Source of the DNA: Xanthomonas euvesicatoria pv. euvesicatoria
Lineage (GTDB): Bacteria > Pseudomonadota > Gammaproteobacteria > Xanthomonadales > Xanthomonadaceae
Assembly: GCF_020880415.1 (NCBI RefSeq)
Contig: NZ_JAJIUJ010000069.1
Location: 1-64,000, forward strand
DNA: 64,000 nucleotides
Direction of reading: 5' to 3'
Below, piece by piece: positions 8,407-17,681 of the stretch (its first letter is position 1; each line of letters begins with the position of its first letter). The position numbers and the translations under genes are program-made. The notes beneath the pieces were generated by a model. That model did not search any database. It was not told the DNA's origin and saw nothing but the letters and a program-made list of their open reading frames with translations.

Positions 8407-10272
8407 TCAGTCGCTGGCAGAGGCCTTCGCCTCTGCCGATGCCTCTGCCTGGTCATCCGGCGGGTATGGCGACACGCCGCCATCGGCGATGAAGCGGTCG
8501 ATGCGCGCTTCCAGCACCGGTAATGGCACCGAACCGGTCTGCAGCACCGCATCGTGGAAGTTGCGCAGGTCGAACTTTTCGCCAAGCGCAGCTTCTGCCT
8601 TGCGGCGTAGCTCCAGTATTTTCAGCTCGCCCAGGTAATACGACAGCGCCTGCCCCGGCCAGGCGATGTAGCGGTCCACCTCGGTGGTGACTTCGTGCTC
8701 GCTGAGCGCAGTGTTGTCGCGCAGGTAGGCCTGCGCCTGCTCGCGCGTCCAGCCCTTGTGGTGGATGCCGGTATCGATCACCAGGCGGCAGGCGCGCCAC
8801 ATCTGGTAGGTCAGGTAACCGAAGCGGTCATAGGGCGTGTCGTACATGCCCATTTCCTGGCCCAGATACTCCGAATATAGCGCCCAACCTTCACCGTAGG
8901 CGGAGATGAAGCCGTAGCGACGGAACTCCGGCAAGCCTTGCGCCTCTGCCGCGAGCGGCATCTGCAATGCGTGGCCCGGCGAGGACTCATGCAGTGTCAG
9001 CGCGGTCAGGTTGTACAGCGGCCGCGACGGCAGGTTGTAGGTATTGACCAGATAGATGCCCGGCCCACCGCGACCGCCGGTGTAGAACGGCGCCAGCTCC
9101 GGCGGCACCGGCTCGATGGCGAAGCGACGGCGCGGCAGCCGGCCGATGTAATCGCCCACCTTGGCGTCCACGCGCTTGGCGATCCAGGCCGCCTGCTTGA
9201 GCAACTCTTCCGGCGTCTTGGCGTAGAACTGCGGGTCGGTCCGCAGGAAGTGCAGAAACGCCGGGAATACCGCCTGCCCGGCCGGCGGCTTGAAGCCGCT
9301 GGCCACGATGGTCTGGTCCATCTGCGTGCGCAGCTTGGCCACCTCCTGCAAGCCGATCTGATGGATCTGGTCAGGGCTCAAATCCAGCGTAGTGAACTCG
9401 CGAATCTGCGCACGGTAATACGCCTGGCCGTCCGGCAACGCTTCGCCGGCCAGCGTGGTGCGTGCGCGCGGCTGGTAGTCATTGCGGATGAAATCCAGCA
9501 GCTTGGCGTATGCCGGCACCACCTGTGTATCGATGGCCTTGACTGCCTGCTGGCGCAGTTGCGCCTGCACATCGGCCGGCAGCGTCGCCGGCATCTGCTT
9601 GAACGGCGCGTAGAACGGGTTGGCCTCGCCTTTGGCCTGCGCCACATCGGCGATGGACTGGTCGCGCCCGGTCATCGTGACCCGCGGCTGGGTGAAACCG
9701 CGCGCCAGCCCGGCGCGCATATTGTGGGTGTGCTCGGCGAAATAGCGCGGGATGTCGGCCAACATCTTCAGATAACGCTGGTAATCCTCGCGCGTGCGCA
9801 GCGTGGCCTCGGCGCTGAAGCCCAGATCGCTCCAGAACGCCGAGTCGCTATTGAACGGCATTTCCCAGGCGCGAAAATGCTGCTGGTCCAGCAGTACCTG
9901 CAATTGCTGCCGATACACTTGGTAGCTCACCTGATCTTCGGCCGACAACTGTGCCTGCGGGATGGCATCCAGTTCCTTCAACACCTGTTGCCAATACGCC
10001 GTGCGCTGGTTCTGCGTGGCGACATCGACCTTGGGCAGATGGTCGGCCTGTTGCTCCTGCGTGGCCTGGTTGTCTTCATCCACCGCGCCCGACGCCTGCG
10101 CCTGGCGCCAGCGCCACTCGCGTGTGTACAAGGCCTTGAAGCGTGCCGCTGCAGTGTTCTGCGTGGCCGCAGCCGCAGCCTCGGCCGCGTGCACAGGCAA
10201 GGCCAGCCCGCCCAGGCAGGCCGCAATCAACAGGGTCAATGTGCTTGCGCGTAACGCGCTGGTGGTGCTCAT
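8407..10272 (-). CDS. DUF885 family exported putative metallopeptidase, copy 2
   Basis: 621 residues with a signal peptide (LTLLIAACLGGLALPVHAAE). The DUF885 (PF05960) core is visible, including the zincin-like motif TLHESSPGHALQ. A second conserved block, ALYSEYLGQEMGMYDTPYDR, may supply a further Glu ligand. Family members are thought to be zinc peptidases, but few are characterised. The start at 10272 has a GGAGG site and overlaps the upstream gene by 4 bases (ATGA). It is a tandem paralogue of the next gene upstream; the two differ in export, this one having a Sec-type signal and the other a lipobox. Confidence 0.85.
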   Translation of the reverse strand: MSTTSALRASTLTLLIAACLGGLALPVHAAEAAAAATQNTAAARFKALYTREWRWRQAQASGAVDEDNQATQEQQADHLPKVDVATQNQRTAYWQQVLKELDAIPQAQLSAEDQVSYQVYRQQLQVLLDQQHFRAWEMPFNSDSAFWSDLGFSAEATLRTREDYQRYLKMLADIPRYFAEHTHNMRAGLARGFTQPRVTMTGRDQSIADVAQAKGEANPFYAPFKQMPATLPADVQAQLRQQAVKAIDTQVVPAYAKLLDFIRNDYQPRARTTLAGEALPDGQAYYRAQIREFTTLDLSPDQIHQIGLQEVAKLRTQMDQTIVASGFKPPAGQAVFPAFLHFLRTDPQFYAKTPEELLKQAAWIAKRVDAKVGDYIGRLPRRRFAIEPVPPELAPFYTGGRGGPGIYLVNTYNLPSRPLYNLTALTLHESSPGHALQMPLAAEAQGLPEFRRYGFISAYGEGWALYSEYLGQEMGMYDTPYDRFGYLTYQMWRACRLVIDTGIHHKGWTREQAQAYLRDNTALSEHEVTTEVDRYIAWPGQALSYYLGELKILELRRKAEAALGEKFDLRNFHDAVLQTGSVPLPVLEARIDRFIADGGVSPYPPDDQAEASAEAKASASD

Positions 10273-12086
10273 GGGTGTGCCTCCGGCGCCGCCTTGGCCT
10301 GCGCAATCCACTGCCGCACCCGTTGCTGCAACAGTGTCAGCGGCATCGCGCCTCCGCCCAGCACCGCATCGTGGAAGGCACGCACATCGAAGCGCTCACC
10401 GAGTTCCTTCTCGGCTTCCGCACGCAGCGCCAGGATCTGCAGCTGGCCGAGCTTGTACCCCAGCGCTTGGCCCGGCCACACGATGTAGCGATCGGTTTCA
10501 GACTGGATGCTGGGCTCGTCATCGGACGGATGTGCGTGGAAGAAATCCACCATTTGCTGGCGGTTCCAGTGCTTGTAGTGCACGCCGGTGTCGAGCACCA
10601 ACCGGTTGGCGCGCAGCAATTCGCCGGACAGGCGCCCATAGTCGTTGTACGGATCTTTGAAGAAACCGATCTCCTTGCCCAGGCGCTCGGCATACAGCGC
10701 CCAACCTTCGATATAGGCGTTGTAGCCGGCCTGCTGGCGGAACGGCGGCAACGGCAATGTCTGCGCAAGCGAGATCTGCAGGTGATGCCCGGGCACGCCT
10801 TCGTGGTAGGCGGTGGTTTCGATATTGATCAACGTGCGGCTGGCGAAGTCACTGGTGTTGACCTTCACGATCGCCGGCTTGGTGCCTTCCGGATTGCTCT
10901 GCCAGTATTCGGCGCCCGGTGCGGTACGCCGGAACGCCGGCATCGCCTGCACTTCCAGCGGGGTCTTGGGCAGATGGCCGAACAACTTCGGCAGCTGCGG
11001 TTGCATCGCTGCGATGTACTGGCGGTATTGCTGCAGGATCTGGTCGCCCGAGGTGGCGAAGTGTCGCTTGTCGGTCTCCACGGCCTTGCGGAAGCTGGCC
11101 AGATCCGCAAAACCCTGCGCCTTGGCGATCTGCGTCATCTCGCCTTCGATGCGCGCCACCTCCTTCAGACCAATCTGGTGGATTTCCTCCGGCGCCATGT
11201 CGGTGGTGGTCTGGGTGTGGATGGCGTAACGATAGCGGCGCTCGCCATCGGGCAGCGACCAGACACCTTCCTGCGCGCGCCCCTGCGCGGCATATTCGTC
11301 GCGGACGAACGCGGCCAGCTTTGCGTAAGCCGGGCGCACCTGTTGGTCGATCGCGGCGAGCAGCTGTTGGCGCAGCACATCGCGTTGATCGGCCGGTACG
11401 GCGGCGTCGAGCTTTTTCAATGGCGAGGCGAACGGGCTCTGCTCCCCGGTCAAGGCCGCAATCTTGTCGATCTGCTCGGGTAGGCGCTCCAGCAGATAAC
11501 GCGGCTGGGTGAGGCCCTCCTTCGCCCCCTGCCGCGACACCGCGATCACCTGGTCGATCACCGTCGGAATCGCCTGCAACCGCTTGATGTAGTCCTGGTA
11601 ATCCTTGGCATTTTCGAACGGGAAGGCATCGCCGTAGCCGGCCAACGCCAACTGTATGCCGCCGATCGGTTCCAGCGGCATTGCATAGGTTTTCAGGTCG
11701 ATCCCTTCCAGCTTGTCGCGCAACTGGCCCAGCATCATCTGCAGGCTGAGCTGGCGTTGCTCGTCCAGCGTCTTGGCATCCACCGCTTCGAACTGCTTGA
11801 GCAGGTCGGCCGTTGCGCTGCGCTCTGCCTGCACGGCCTCCAGCGAGTAATCGCTCCAGCGGTCGTTGTAGCGCTTGTCGCCGATGATGCTGGCGAACTC
11901 GGGGTTGTGCTGCAGTTGGTACTGCCACTGCTTGTCCAGCAGCGCATCGAAGGCCTTGGCAGCCTGCTCGCCGGTCGAGGCGGAGGCAGGTGTAGCCGCC
12001 CGCTCCGCTGCGGGCGGCGCCGGCTTGCAGGCGGTGACCAAGGCCGCGGCGAGTAGACCGATGGCAACGGGACGCAGGTGTTTCAT
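10269..12086 (-). CDS. DUF885 family lipoprotein, putative metallopeptidase, copy 1
   Basis: 605 residues starting MKHLRPVAIGLLAAALVTAC, a lipoprotein signal with lipobox LVTAC. The mature protein should be anchored in the envelope. The zincin-like motif is YHEGVPGHHLQISLAQ and the second block is ALYAERLGKEIGFFKDPYND, both colinear with the adjacent DUF885 protein. The start has GGAGTG upstream. A palindromic repeat separates it from the upstream M24 peptidase gene. Peptidase activity on proline-rich peptides is inferred from neighbours only. Confidence 0.85.
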   Translation of the reverse strand: MKHLRPVAIGLLAAALVTACKPAPPAAERAATPASASTGEQAAKAFDALLDKQWQYQLQHNPEFASIIGDKRYNDRWSDYSLEAVQAERSATADLLKQFEAVDAKTLDEQRQLSLQMMLGQLRDKLEGIDLKTYAMPLEPIGGIQLALAGYGDAFPFENAKDYQDYIKRLQAIPTVIDQVIAVSRQGAKEGLTQPRYLLERLPEQIDKIAALTGEQSPFASPLKKLDAAVPADQRDVLRQQLLAAIDQQVRPAYAKLAAFVRDEYAAQGRAQEGVWSLPDGERRYRYAIHTQTTTDMAPEEIHQIGLKEVARIEGEMTQIAKAQGFADLASFRKAVETDKRHFATSGDQILQQYRQYIAAMQPQLPKLFGHLPKTPLEVQAMPAFRRTAPGAEYWQSNPEGTKPAIVKVNTSDFASRTLINIETTAYHEGVPGHHLQISLAQTLPLPPFRQQAGYNAYIEGWALYAERLGKEIGFFKDPYNDYGRLSGELLRANRLVLDTGVHYKHWNRQQMVDFFHAHPSDDEPSIQSETDRYIVWPGQALGYKLGQLQILALRAEAEKELGERFDVRAFHDAVLGGGAMPLTLLQQRVRQWIAQAKAAPEAHP

Positions 12087-12113
12087 GCATTCACTCCAAG
12101 ATGCAATGGCGGC

Positions 12114-12183
12114 TGCAGGAGCGCGCCTGAGCGCGACGGCTTCATCGGGACTGCCCGTCGCGCCCGGGTGCGCTCCTACGCGT
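12114..12183. repeat. REP-like palindromic element inside the operon
   Basis: Two imperfect inverted arms of about 26 bases flank a loop near 12140-12154. Left arm begins GCAGGAGCGCGCCTGAGCGC; the right arm, reverse-complemented, reads GCGTAGGAGCGCACCCGGGC. The GTAGGAGCG core matches dispersed intergenic repeats in xanthomonads, and related arms occur at 32595-32717. It fills the gap between the M24 and first DUF885 genes and would form a stable hairpin in the operon mRNA. Confidence 0.8.
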
Positions 12184-12201
12184 GCGTGAACCTGTAACGG
12201 C

Positions 12202-13401
12202 TCACGCAAACGGTTGATCGATCGCCACCGACGGCGGCGTGAACCACTGCGCGCCATCGTCGGTCACGTGGAAATGGTCTTCCAGGCGCACGCCGAACTG
12301 TTCCGGCACCACGATCATCGGCTCGTTGCTGGCACACATGCCCGGCTGCAACGGCAGCGCATTGCCGCGCACCAGGTAAGGCGCCTCATGAATCGCCAGG
12401 CCGCAGCCATGACCGGTGCGATGCGGCAACCCGGGCAATCGATAGTCGGGGCCGAGCCCGGCTGCCTCCAGCACCTTGCGCGCAGCCTGATCCACCGCCT
12501 CGCATGCCACGCCCGGGCGGATCGCTGCGAATGCCGCCGCCTGCGCGGCCTGCTCCAGGTCCCAGATGCGCTGCTGCGCGTCGTTGGCCGCGCCATAGAT
12601 CCAGGTGCGGGTGATGTCGGAGTGGTAGCCCTGCACGGTGCAGCCGGTGTCGATCAACACCAGTTCGCCTTCGCGCAGGTGCTGGACACCCGGGATGCCG
12701 TGCGGAAACGCAGTGGCGTGGCCGTACTGCACGATGCAGAAGGTCGATCCGTTGTCGGCGCCCAGCGCGCGGTGCGCCTGGTCGATGAAGCGCACCAGTT
12801 CATCGGTCCCGATGCCCTCGTGTGCGATACCGGCCGCCAGCCGCTGCACCAGCAAGGTCATATCGCAAGCCTGCTGCATCAATGCCAGCTCGGCCGGCGA
12901 CTTGCACATGCGGCAGCCATCGATGATCGCGCCGGCATCACGAATGGCCTTGCCCAGATGCGCACGCAGACCGGTATGCACGGCGAACGCAATGCCCGGG
13001 TCCAGCGCCAGGGCATGCGCATGGCGCTCGTCCATGGCCTGTACCACCAGTGCGTACGGGTCGTCGTGCTCTTCCCACAGGTATTTGGTCACCGGGATCT
13101 TCAGCACCGCATCCAGCGAGCCTTCCTCGAACATCGGGCAGATCAGCACCGGCTCGCCATCCAGCGTCAGCAGCAGGGCCACCAGACGCTCGCTCGCCCC
13201 CCACGGCCCGCCGGTGAAATAGCGCAGCGACGTGCCGGCACCGATCAACAGCGCATCCACGCCATGCGCGCGCATGAGGGTGCGCGCACGCTCGATGCGG
13301 CGCTCGTATTCGTCCGTGGCGATCGGCGCGGCGCATTGTGTCCACGGCGTCAGTTGCGCACGCGCTTGCGCAAGCGACAGCCCGCCGATCTGGCTGCTCA
13401 T
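12202..13401 (-). CDS. M24 family X-Pro aminopeptidase/dipeptidase
   Basis: A cytoplasmic metallopeptidase of 399 residues, predicted to split X-Pro or X-Hyp bonds. The creatinase N-domain spans about residues 20-160 and the pita-bread catalytic domain about 170-390. Five metal ligands are visible: Asp in VLIDTGC, Asp in YHSDITR, His in RTGHGCGL, Glu in CASNEPM and Glu in RLEDHF. The ATG at 13401 overlaps the stop of the dehydrogenase gene by 4 bases. Its place in the hydroxyproline operon suggests it frees (hydroxy)proline from imported dipeptides. Confidence 0.88.
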   Translation of the reverse strand: MSSQIGGLSLAQARAQLTPWTQCAAPIATDEYERRIERARTLMRAHGVDALLIGAGTSLRYFTGGPWGASERLVALLLTLDGEPVLICPMFEEGSLDAVLKIPVTKYLWEEHDDPYALVVQAMDERHAHALALDPGIAFAVHTGLRAHLGKAIRDAGAIIDGCRMCKSPAELALMQQACDMTLLVQRLAAGIAHEGIGTDELVRFIDQAHRALGADNGSTFCIVQYGHATAFPHGIPGVQHLREGELVLIDTGCTVQGYHSDITRTWIYGAANDAQQRIWDLEQAAQAAAFAAIRPGVACEAVDQAARKVLEAAGLGPDYRLPGLPHRTGHGCGLAIHEAPYLVRGNALPLQPGMCASNEPMIVVPEQFGVRLEDHFHVTDDGAQWFTPPSVAIDQPFA

Positions 13402-15014
13402 GCGCCGGCTCCAAGATCGGCCGTGCTCCATTGCCCATCGACCAGACGTGCCACGCCGCCCGGATTGCGCTGGCGCAGTTCGGCAGGCAGCAGTGCATCG
13501 GGCACCGCGTCGTAGCTGTGCAAGGCGGCAAAACGGCGGATGGCGCCGGGCATGCCCACCGCCGTGAAGCCCGGATGCCCGGTGCTCGGGAACGGGCCGC
13601 CGTGGTTCTGCGCCGCGCTCACGGCCACGCCGGTCGGCATCTTGCTGTTGATCAACCGCCCCACCCGCGCGCGCAATACCGGGGCAATGGTCTGCCACGC
13701 CGCATCGTCGCTGCCGTCGGCCGCGCGGTACAACGTGCCGGTCAGGTTGCCTTCGAACGCGGCAGCCACCTGTGCCATCTGCGCCACATCGGCTGCGCGC
13801 ACCAGCAGGCTCACCGGGCCGAAGGCTTCGGCCTGCAGGGCGTGCGGGTTGGCCAGAAAGGCTTGCGCATCCACGCTCAACAAGGTCGGCGCATAACGGT
13901 AGCCATCCTCGCCGGTGTGTCCGCCGGCCAGCATGCTGGCGCCGGCGGCACGCAGGCTCGCCACACCGCGTTGCACGCCTTCTACACCGGCGGCGGAGAA
14001 CAGCACCATCGGCATGGCCGCTTCGAAATGCGCCTTGGTGGCCGCAATGAACGCCTCGCCAGCCGCGCCATGCGGCACCACCACCACACCGGGGTTGGTG
14101 CAGAACTGCCCGCTACCCAGCGTGCAGGAGGCGAAGAATTCCTGCGCAAGCGCGTCGCCGCGTTCGGCCAGCGCGCCCGGCAACAGGAAGACCGGGTTGA
14201 CGCTGGAAAGCTCGGCATAAAACGGCACGCCCGCCGCGTCTGCGGCCGCCTTCAGTGCCAGCCCACCGGCACGGCTGCCAGTGAAACCGATCGCGCCCAG
14301 CCGCGCATCGCCCGCCAAGCGCAGGCCGACGGCAGTGTCGAAGTGATACAGCAGTTGCACCGCCGCCGCAGGCAGACCGGCCCCAACCAAGGCCTGATGC
14401 GCGAGCTGCGCCATGCGCTGGCTGGTGGCCGGATGCAACGGATGCGCCTTGGCAATGACCGGGTTGCGCGCGGCAATCGCCGAGGCGAAATCGCTGCCGG
14501 CAATTGCATTGAACGCGAACGGAAAGTTGTTCGGGCCGAACACCAGCACCGGTTTGCCCAGTGGCGCCAGGTGCGAACGCAGGTCTGCCGCGCTGTCGAT
14601 GATGGGCTGGGTCCAGCTGTAGCTGCGCACGGCCTGTGCGGCCTGCCGCAGTTGGCCGCTGGTGCGCGGCAGTTCGTTACCGCGCAAGCGTGTGGGCGCC
14701 GGTAACGCCGTCTCGGCATGCGCCAGCGCGACCAGGGTCTCGGCATCGGCATCCAGCGCGTCGGCATAGCCTTCCAGAAAGGCCGCGATCCGCTCGACCG
14801 GTGCGGCCGCCAACGCCGCCGCCACTGACTGCGCCGCAACCACGGCCGCTTCCACATCGTCCGCACCACTGACCGGAAAGTACGGCCCGATCGGCTCGCC
14901 GGTGGCCGGGTCGGCAGCGCGGAAACTGCCGGTGGCGGCGCGGCTGGCTTGCCATTGCCCTGCCAGCAGGATCTCGGCTGCGGCCGCGGGAATGGAGTGG
15001 TTCGTCTCGTTCAT
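13398..15014 (-). CDS. Alpha-ketoglutaric semialdehyde dehydrogenase (2,5-dioxovalerate dehydrogenase)
   Basis: Oxidises 2,5-dioxopentanoate to alpha-ketoglutarate with NAD(P)+, the last step of hydroxyproline breakdown. The protein is 538 residues with aldehyde-dehydrogenase motifs: NNFPFAFN, FTGSRAGG in the cofactor site, ELSSVNP with the general base Glu, and GQFCTNPG with the catalytic Cys. The NNFPFAFNAI and AKAHPLHPATS blocks are typical of KGSADH rather than generic ALDHs. Start ATG at 15014, with GAAGGTG upstream, follows a 210-base gap after the DapA-like gene. It overlaps the M24 gene downstream. Confidence 0.9.
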   Translation of the reverse strand: MNETNHSIPAAAAEILLAGQWQASRAATGSFRAADPATGEPIGPYFPVSGADDVEAAVVAAQSVAAALAAAPVERIAAFLEGYADALDADAETLVALAHAETALPAPTRLRGNELPRTSGQLRQAAQAVRSYSWTQPIIDSAADLRSHLAPLGKPVLVFGPNNFPFAFNAIAGSDFASAIAARNPVIAKAHPLHPATSQRMAQLAHQALVGAGLPAAAVQLLYHFDTAVGLRLAGDARLGAIGFTGSRAGGLALKAAADAAGVPFYAELSSVNPVFLLPGALAERGDALAQEFFASCTLGSGQFCTNPGVVVVPHGAAGEAFIAATKAHFEAAMPMVLFSAAGVEGVQRGVASLRAAGASMLAGGHTGEDGYRYAPTLLSVDAQAFLANPHALQAEAFGPVSLLVRAADVAQMAQVAAAFEGNLTGTLYRAADGSDDAAWQTIAPVLRARVGRLINSKMPTGVAVSAAQNHGGPFPSTGHPGFTAVGMPGAIRRFAALHSYDAVPDALLPAELRQRNPGGVARLVDGQWSTADLGAGA

Positions 15015-15224
15015 TGCGGCACCTTCGGTGACAGGGAGGCAGGACCTGCGCTCGGTGCGCTGGCGGCAGACCAAAAAGACGATGAGGATGCAGCACTGGA
15101 TGCCACATCCGCATCGGCCAACGCATCGCGGCGCGCGCAGGCAGGGCGCGTGCTACGAATCGGCACAACTGGCACCTGGCGCTCACCCGCAGGCACGACG
15201 GACCAGGGCAGCATCAGTGCGCCA

Positions 15225-16133
15225 TCAAGACAATGTAGGCGCGGTGGCGATGGCATGGTCGATCACCTTCAAGGCGGCATCGCGCTCGGCGCCGGCCACC
15301 ACCAGGCGTGGCGCACGCACCTGCTCGCTGCCCATGCCGACCTTGGCCTGCACCAGTTTGATCAGCTGCACGAAGGTGGGCACCGTATCCAGGCGCAGCA
15401 GCGGCAGGAACCAGTGGTAAAGCTCCCTGGCCGCCGGGTAACCGCCATCGCGGGCGAGTTCGAACAGGCGCACCGATTCCTTCGGATACGCATTGACCAG
15501 GCCGGCGATCCAGCCCTTGGCGCCCATGCTCAGGCCTTCGACGATGGCATCGTCCATGCCCACCAGCAGCGCCAGGCGATCGCCCAGCAATTCCTGCAGC
15601 GCAGCGAAGCGGCGCACGTCGCCGGAGGATTCCTTCACGGCCTGCAGGTTCGGGAATTCGGCGGCCAGCTCGGCGATCTGCGCCGGGCCGAAATCGGTCT
15701 TGTAGGCCACTGGGTTGTTGTACAGGATCACCGGCAGATCGGTTGCGCCGATCACCGCGCGCACATGCGCGCCCATCTCGCGCCAGTCGGTGGAATACAC
15801 GTACGGCGGCAGCACCATCAAGCCGCCGCAGCCGATGTCCTTGGCCGCCTTGGCCAGCGCGACCGCTTCGCCGGTGGCCAGGCTGGCGATGCCCGGCACC
15901 ACCGGCACGCGGCCGTTCAGGGCGGTGCCCAGGGTGCGCAGGATCGCCAGCTTGTCTTCCACGCTCAAGGTCGCGGCCTCCCCCAACGAGCCCAGCGGCA
16001 CGATCGCGGTGCAACCGGCATCCACCAGTTGATTGGCGTGCTTGCCGAGGAACTCGTGGTCGATGTCGCCGTTGGCGGTGAACGGGGTGGTGATGGCCGG
16101 CAGCACACCGTGCCAGAACGCAGCATTGCTCAT
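15225..16133 (-). CDS. Delta1-pyrroline-4-hydroxy-2-carboxylate deaminase (DapA family)
   Basis: 302 residues, DHDPS/NAL superfamily TIM barrel. The Schiff-base Lys167 is in AVKESSGD, the Tyr138 motif is ILYNNP, and the substrate motif LGSLGEAATL fits the superfamily. Lysine-biosynthetic DapA is unlikely here. Between hydroxyproline dehydrogenase and KGSADH genes the expected reaction is dehydration and deamination of pyrroline-4-hydroxy-2-carboxylate to 2,5-dioxopentanoate. ATGA overlap with the upstream flavoprotein gene. Confidence 0.9.
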   Translation of the reverse strand: MSNAAFWHGVLPAITTPFTANGDIDHEFLGKHANQLVDAGCTAIVPLGSLGEAATLSVEDKLAILRTLGTALNGRVPVVPGIASLATGEAVALAKAAKDIGCGGLMVLPPYVYSTDWREMGAHVRAVIGATDLPVILYNNPVAYKTDFGPAQIAELAAEFPNLQAVKESSGDVRRFAALQELLGDRLALLVGMDDAIVEGLSMGAKGWIAGLVNAYPKESVRLFELARDGGYPAARELYHWFLPLLRLDTVPTFVQLIKLVQAKVGMGSEQVRAPRLVVAGAERDAALKVIDHAIATAPTLS

Positions 16134-17443
16134 GGATGTTTCCCTTGCGAGTCGGAAGTGAACGAGTCGGCCAGCGCCGCGAGGCGGACCGGGAACAACG
16201 GCGGCCGGCGGCCGGCGTCGGTAGAAAGATCGGGCGGGCAGCGCCCCAGTTCGGCCAGCGCCGCGCCGCAGATACGGCCCTGGCAGGCGCCCATGCCGCA
16301 GCGCGAGGCGAGCTTGGCGTCGCGTGCATCGTCGAAGCTGTCCAGGGCGGCCAGCGGCACGTCTTCGCAGCGGCAGATCAAGGTGTCCGCCTGTGCCAGC
16401 GTGCGGATGCGCGGGTCAAGCGCGAAGTGCTGCTGCAGCAGATCGGCAAACGCACGCGCGGCGTGACGCCGTGGCTGCAGACGCAGCGCCGCCTCCGGTG
16501 CATCGGCCGCCATGTGTCCGGCCATCGCTCCTTCGATCAATGCGCAATCGCGCCCGCCGATGCCGCAGACTTCGCCGGCGGCAAAGATCTGGTTAACGCT
16601 GGTACGCAACAGCGCATCCACCTGCACCTGCTGGTGCGCGCCGCAGGCATGCAGCTGGCAACCCAGCAATTGCGCAAGCTCGGTGTTGGGTACCAGCCCA
16701 TAGCCCACCGCCAGTTGATCGCAGGCCAGACGCGTGCGGCCGCCGGGCCCGGCGAGCTCCACTTCGCGCAGCTGCGTGTCGCCATGCGCGGCAACCACGA
16801 TGCTGCCGGCGCGATATGCCACTGCACGCAGCTGCAGGCGCAAGGCCACCGCCTGCGCGGCCTTGCCCGGCCAGCGCCACAACTGCAGTGCGAACTGGCG
16901 CAAGGCGGCCGGCGAGGTCTGTTCGTGAATGCCGAGCACCTGCGCGCCATGCCGTTGCAACGTGGCCGCACTGGCCAGCAACAACGGGCCACTGCCGGCC
17001 ACCAGCACGCGCTTGCTCGCCAGCGGCCAGCCCTGCTTGGCCAGCGCCTGCGCGGCGCCGGCACCGGTGACGCCGGGCAAGGTCCAGCCTGGAAATGGCA
17101 ACAGCAATTCGCGCGCACCGGTGGCCAGCACCAGGGCGGCGTAATGCAGTTGCAGCGTGCCGTCGGGGCCATCGGCCAGCAGCCAGCCCGGTTGCGCCAG
17201 CAGAATCTGCGTCCGCGTCAGCACGGTGATCGATGCATTGCCCGCCACCTGCTGCCGCAATGCGCGCGCATCGGCCGGCGCGCCGTGTTGCACATCGCTG
17301 CGCCACACCTGACCGCCGGTACGTGGCTGCATGTCGACCACGCCCACGCGCACGCCTTGGCTGGCCGCCGCCTGCGCCGCCGCCAGCCCGGCCGGGCCGG
17401 CGCCGATCACCAACACATCGAAATGCAGCACGCGCTCAGCCAT
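16130..17443 (-). CDS. FAD/NAD(P)-binding subunit of D-hydroxyproline dehydrogenase
   Basis: 437 residues. The N-terminal FAD Rossmann motif DVLVIGAGPAGLAAAQ is followed by a second dinucleotide fold (VLVAGSGPLLLASAA) near residue 155. The region CGIGGRDCALIEG lies near residue 300. The C-terminal Cys-rich segment LICRCEDVPLAAL with GMGACQGRICG matches the BFD-like [2Fe-2S] domain seen in octopine/hydrogen-cyanide-synthase-type flavoproteins. It would accept electrons from the DAO-type subunit via the small ferredoxin encoded just upstream (8-base overlap). Confidence 0.87.
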   Translation of the reverse strand: MAERVLHFDVLVIGAGPAGLAAAQAAASQGVRVGVVDMQPRTGGQVWRSDVQHGAPADARALRQQVAGNASITVLTRTQILLAQPGWLLADGPDGTLQLHYAALVLATGARELLLPFPGWTLPGVTGAGAAQALAKQGWPLASKRVLVAGSGPLLLASAATLQRHGAQVLGIHEQTSPAALRQFALQLWRWPGKAAQAVALRLQLRAVAYRAGSIVVAAHGDTQLREVELAGPGGRTRLACDQLAVGYGLVPNTELAQLLGCQLHACGAHQQVQVDALLRTSVNQIFAAGEVCGIGGRDCALIEGAMAGHMAADAPEAALRLQPRRHAARAFADLLQQHFALDPRIRTLAQADTLICRCEDVPLAALDSFDDARDAKLASRCGMGACQGRICGAALAELGRCPPDLSTDAGRRPPLFPVRLAALADSFTSDSQGKHP

Positions 17444-17681
17444 CGGTGCGCACCTGCATGCCATCGCATGCGTCCACCAGGCAGGCGCGTTGCTGTCCCA
17501 CGCCATCGATGCGCACGCGGCATTCGAAACACACGCCCATGCCGCACAGGGGCGCGCGCGCTTGCCCACTGCTCGATTGGCGAAACTGCAACGTCGCCTG
17601 CGCCACGGCCGCCGCCACGCTGGCACCGGCCGGCACCTCGACCATGCGCCCGTCCACCTGCAGACGCACCGTCGCGCTCAT
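17436..17681 (-). CDS. Small 2Fe-2S ferredoxin-like subunit of D-hydroxyproline dehydrogenase
   Basis: An 81-residue protein (Fer2_4 type). Four Cys ligands lie in CGMGVCFEC and in RACLVDAC further on. This is the compact fold used as an electron relay between two flavoprotein subunits. Gene size, ATGA overlap with the DAO-type gene upstream and the overlap with the downstream gene show it is a subunit, not a free ferredoxin. Confidence 0.88.
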   Translation of the reverse strand: MSATVRLQVDGRMVEVPAGASVAAAVAQATLQFRQSSSGQARAPLCGMGVCFECRVRIDGVGQQRACLVDACDGMQVRTDG

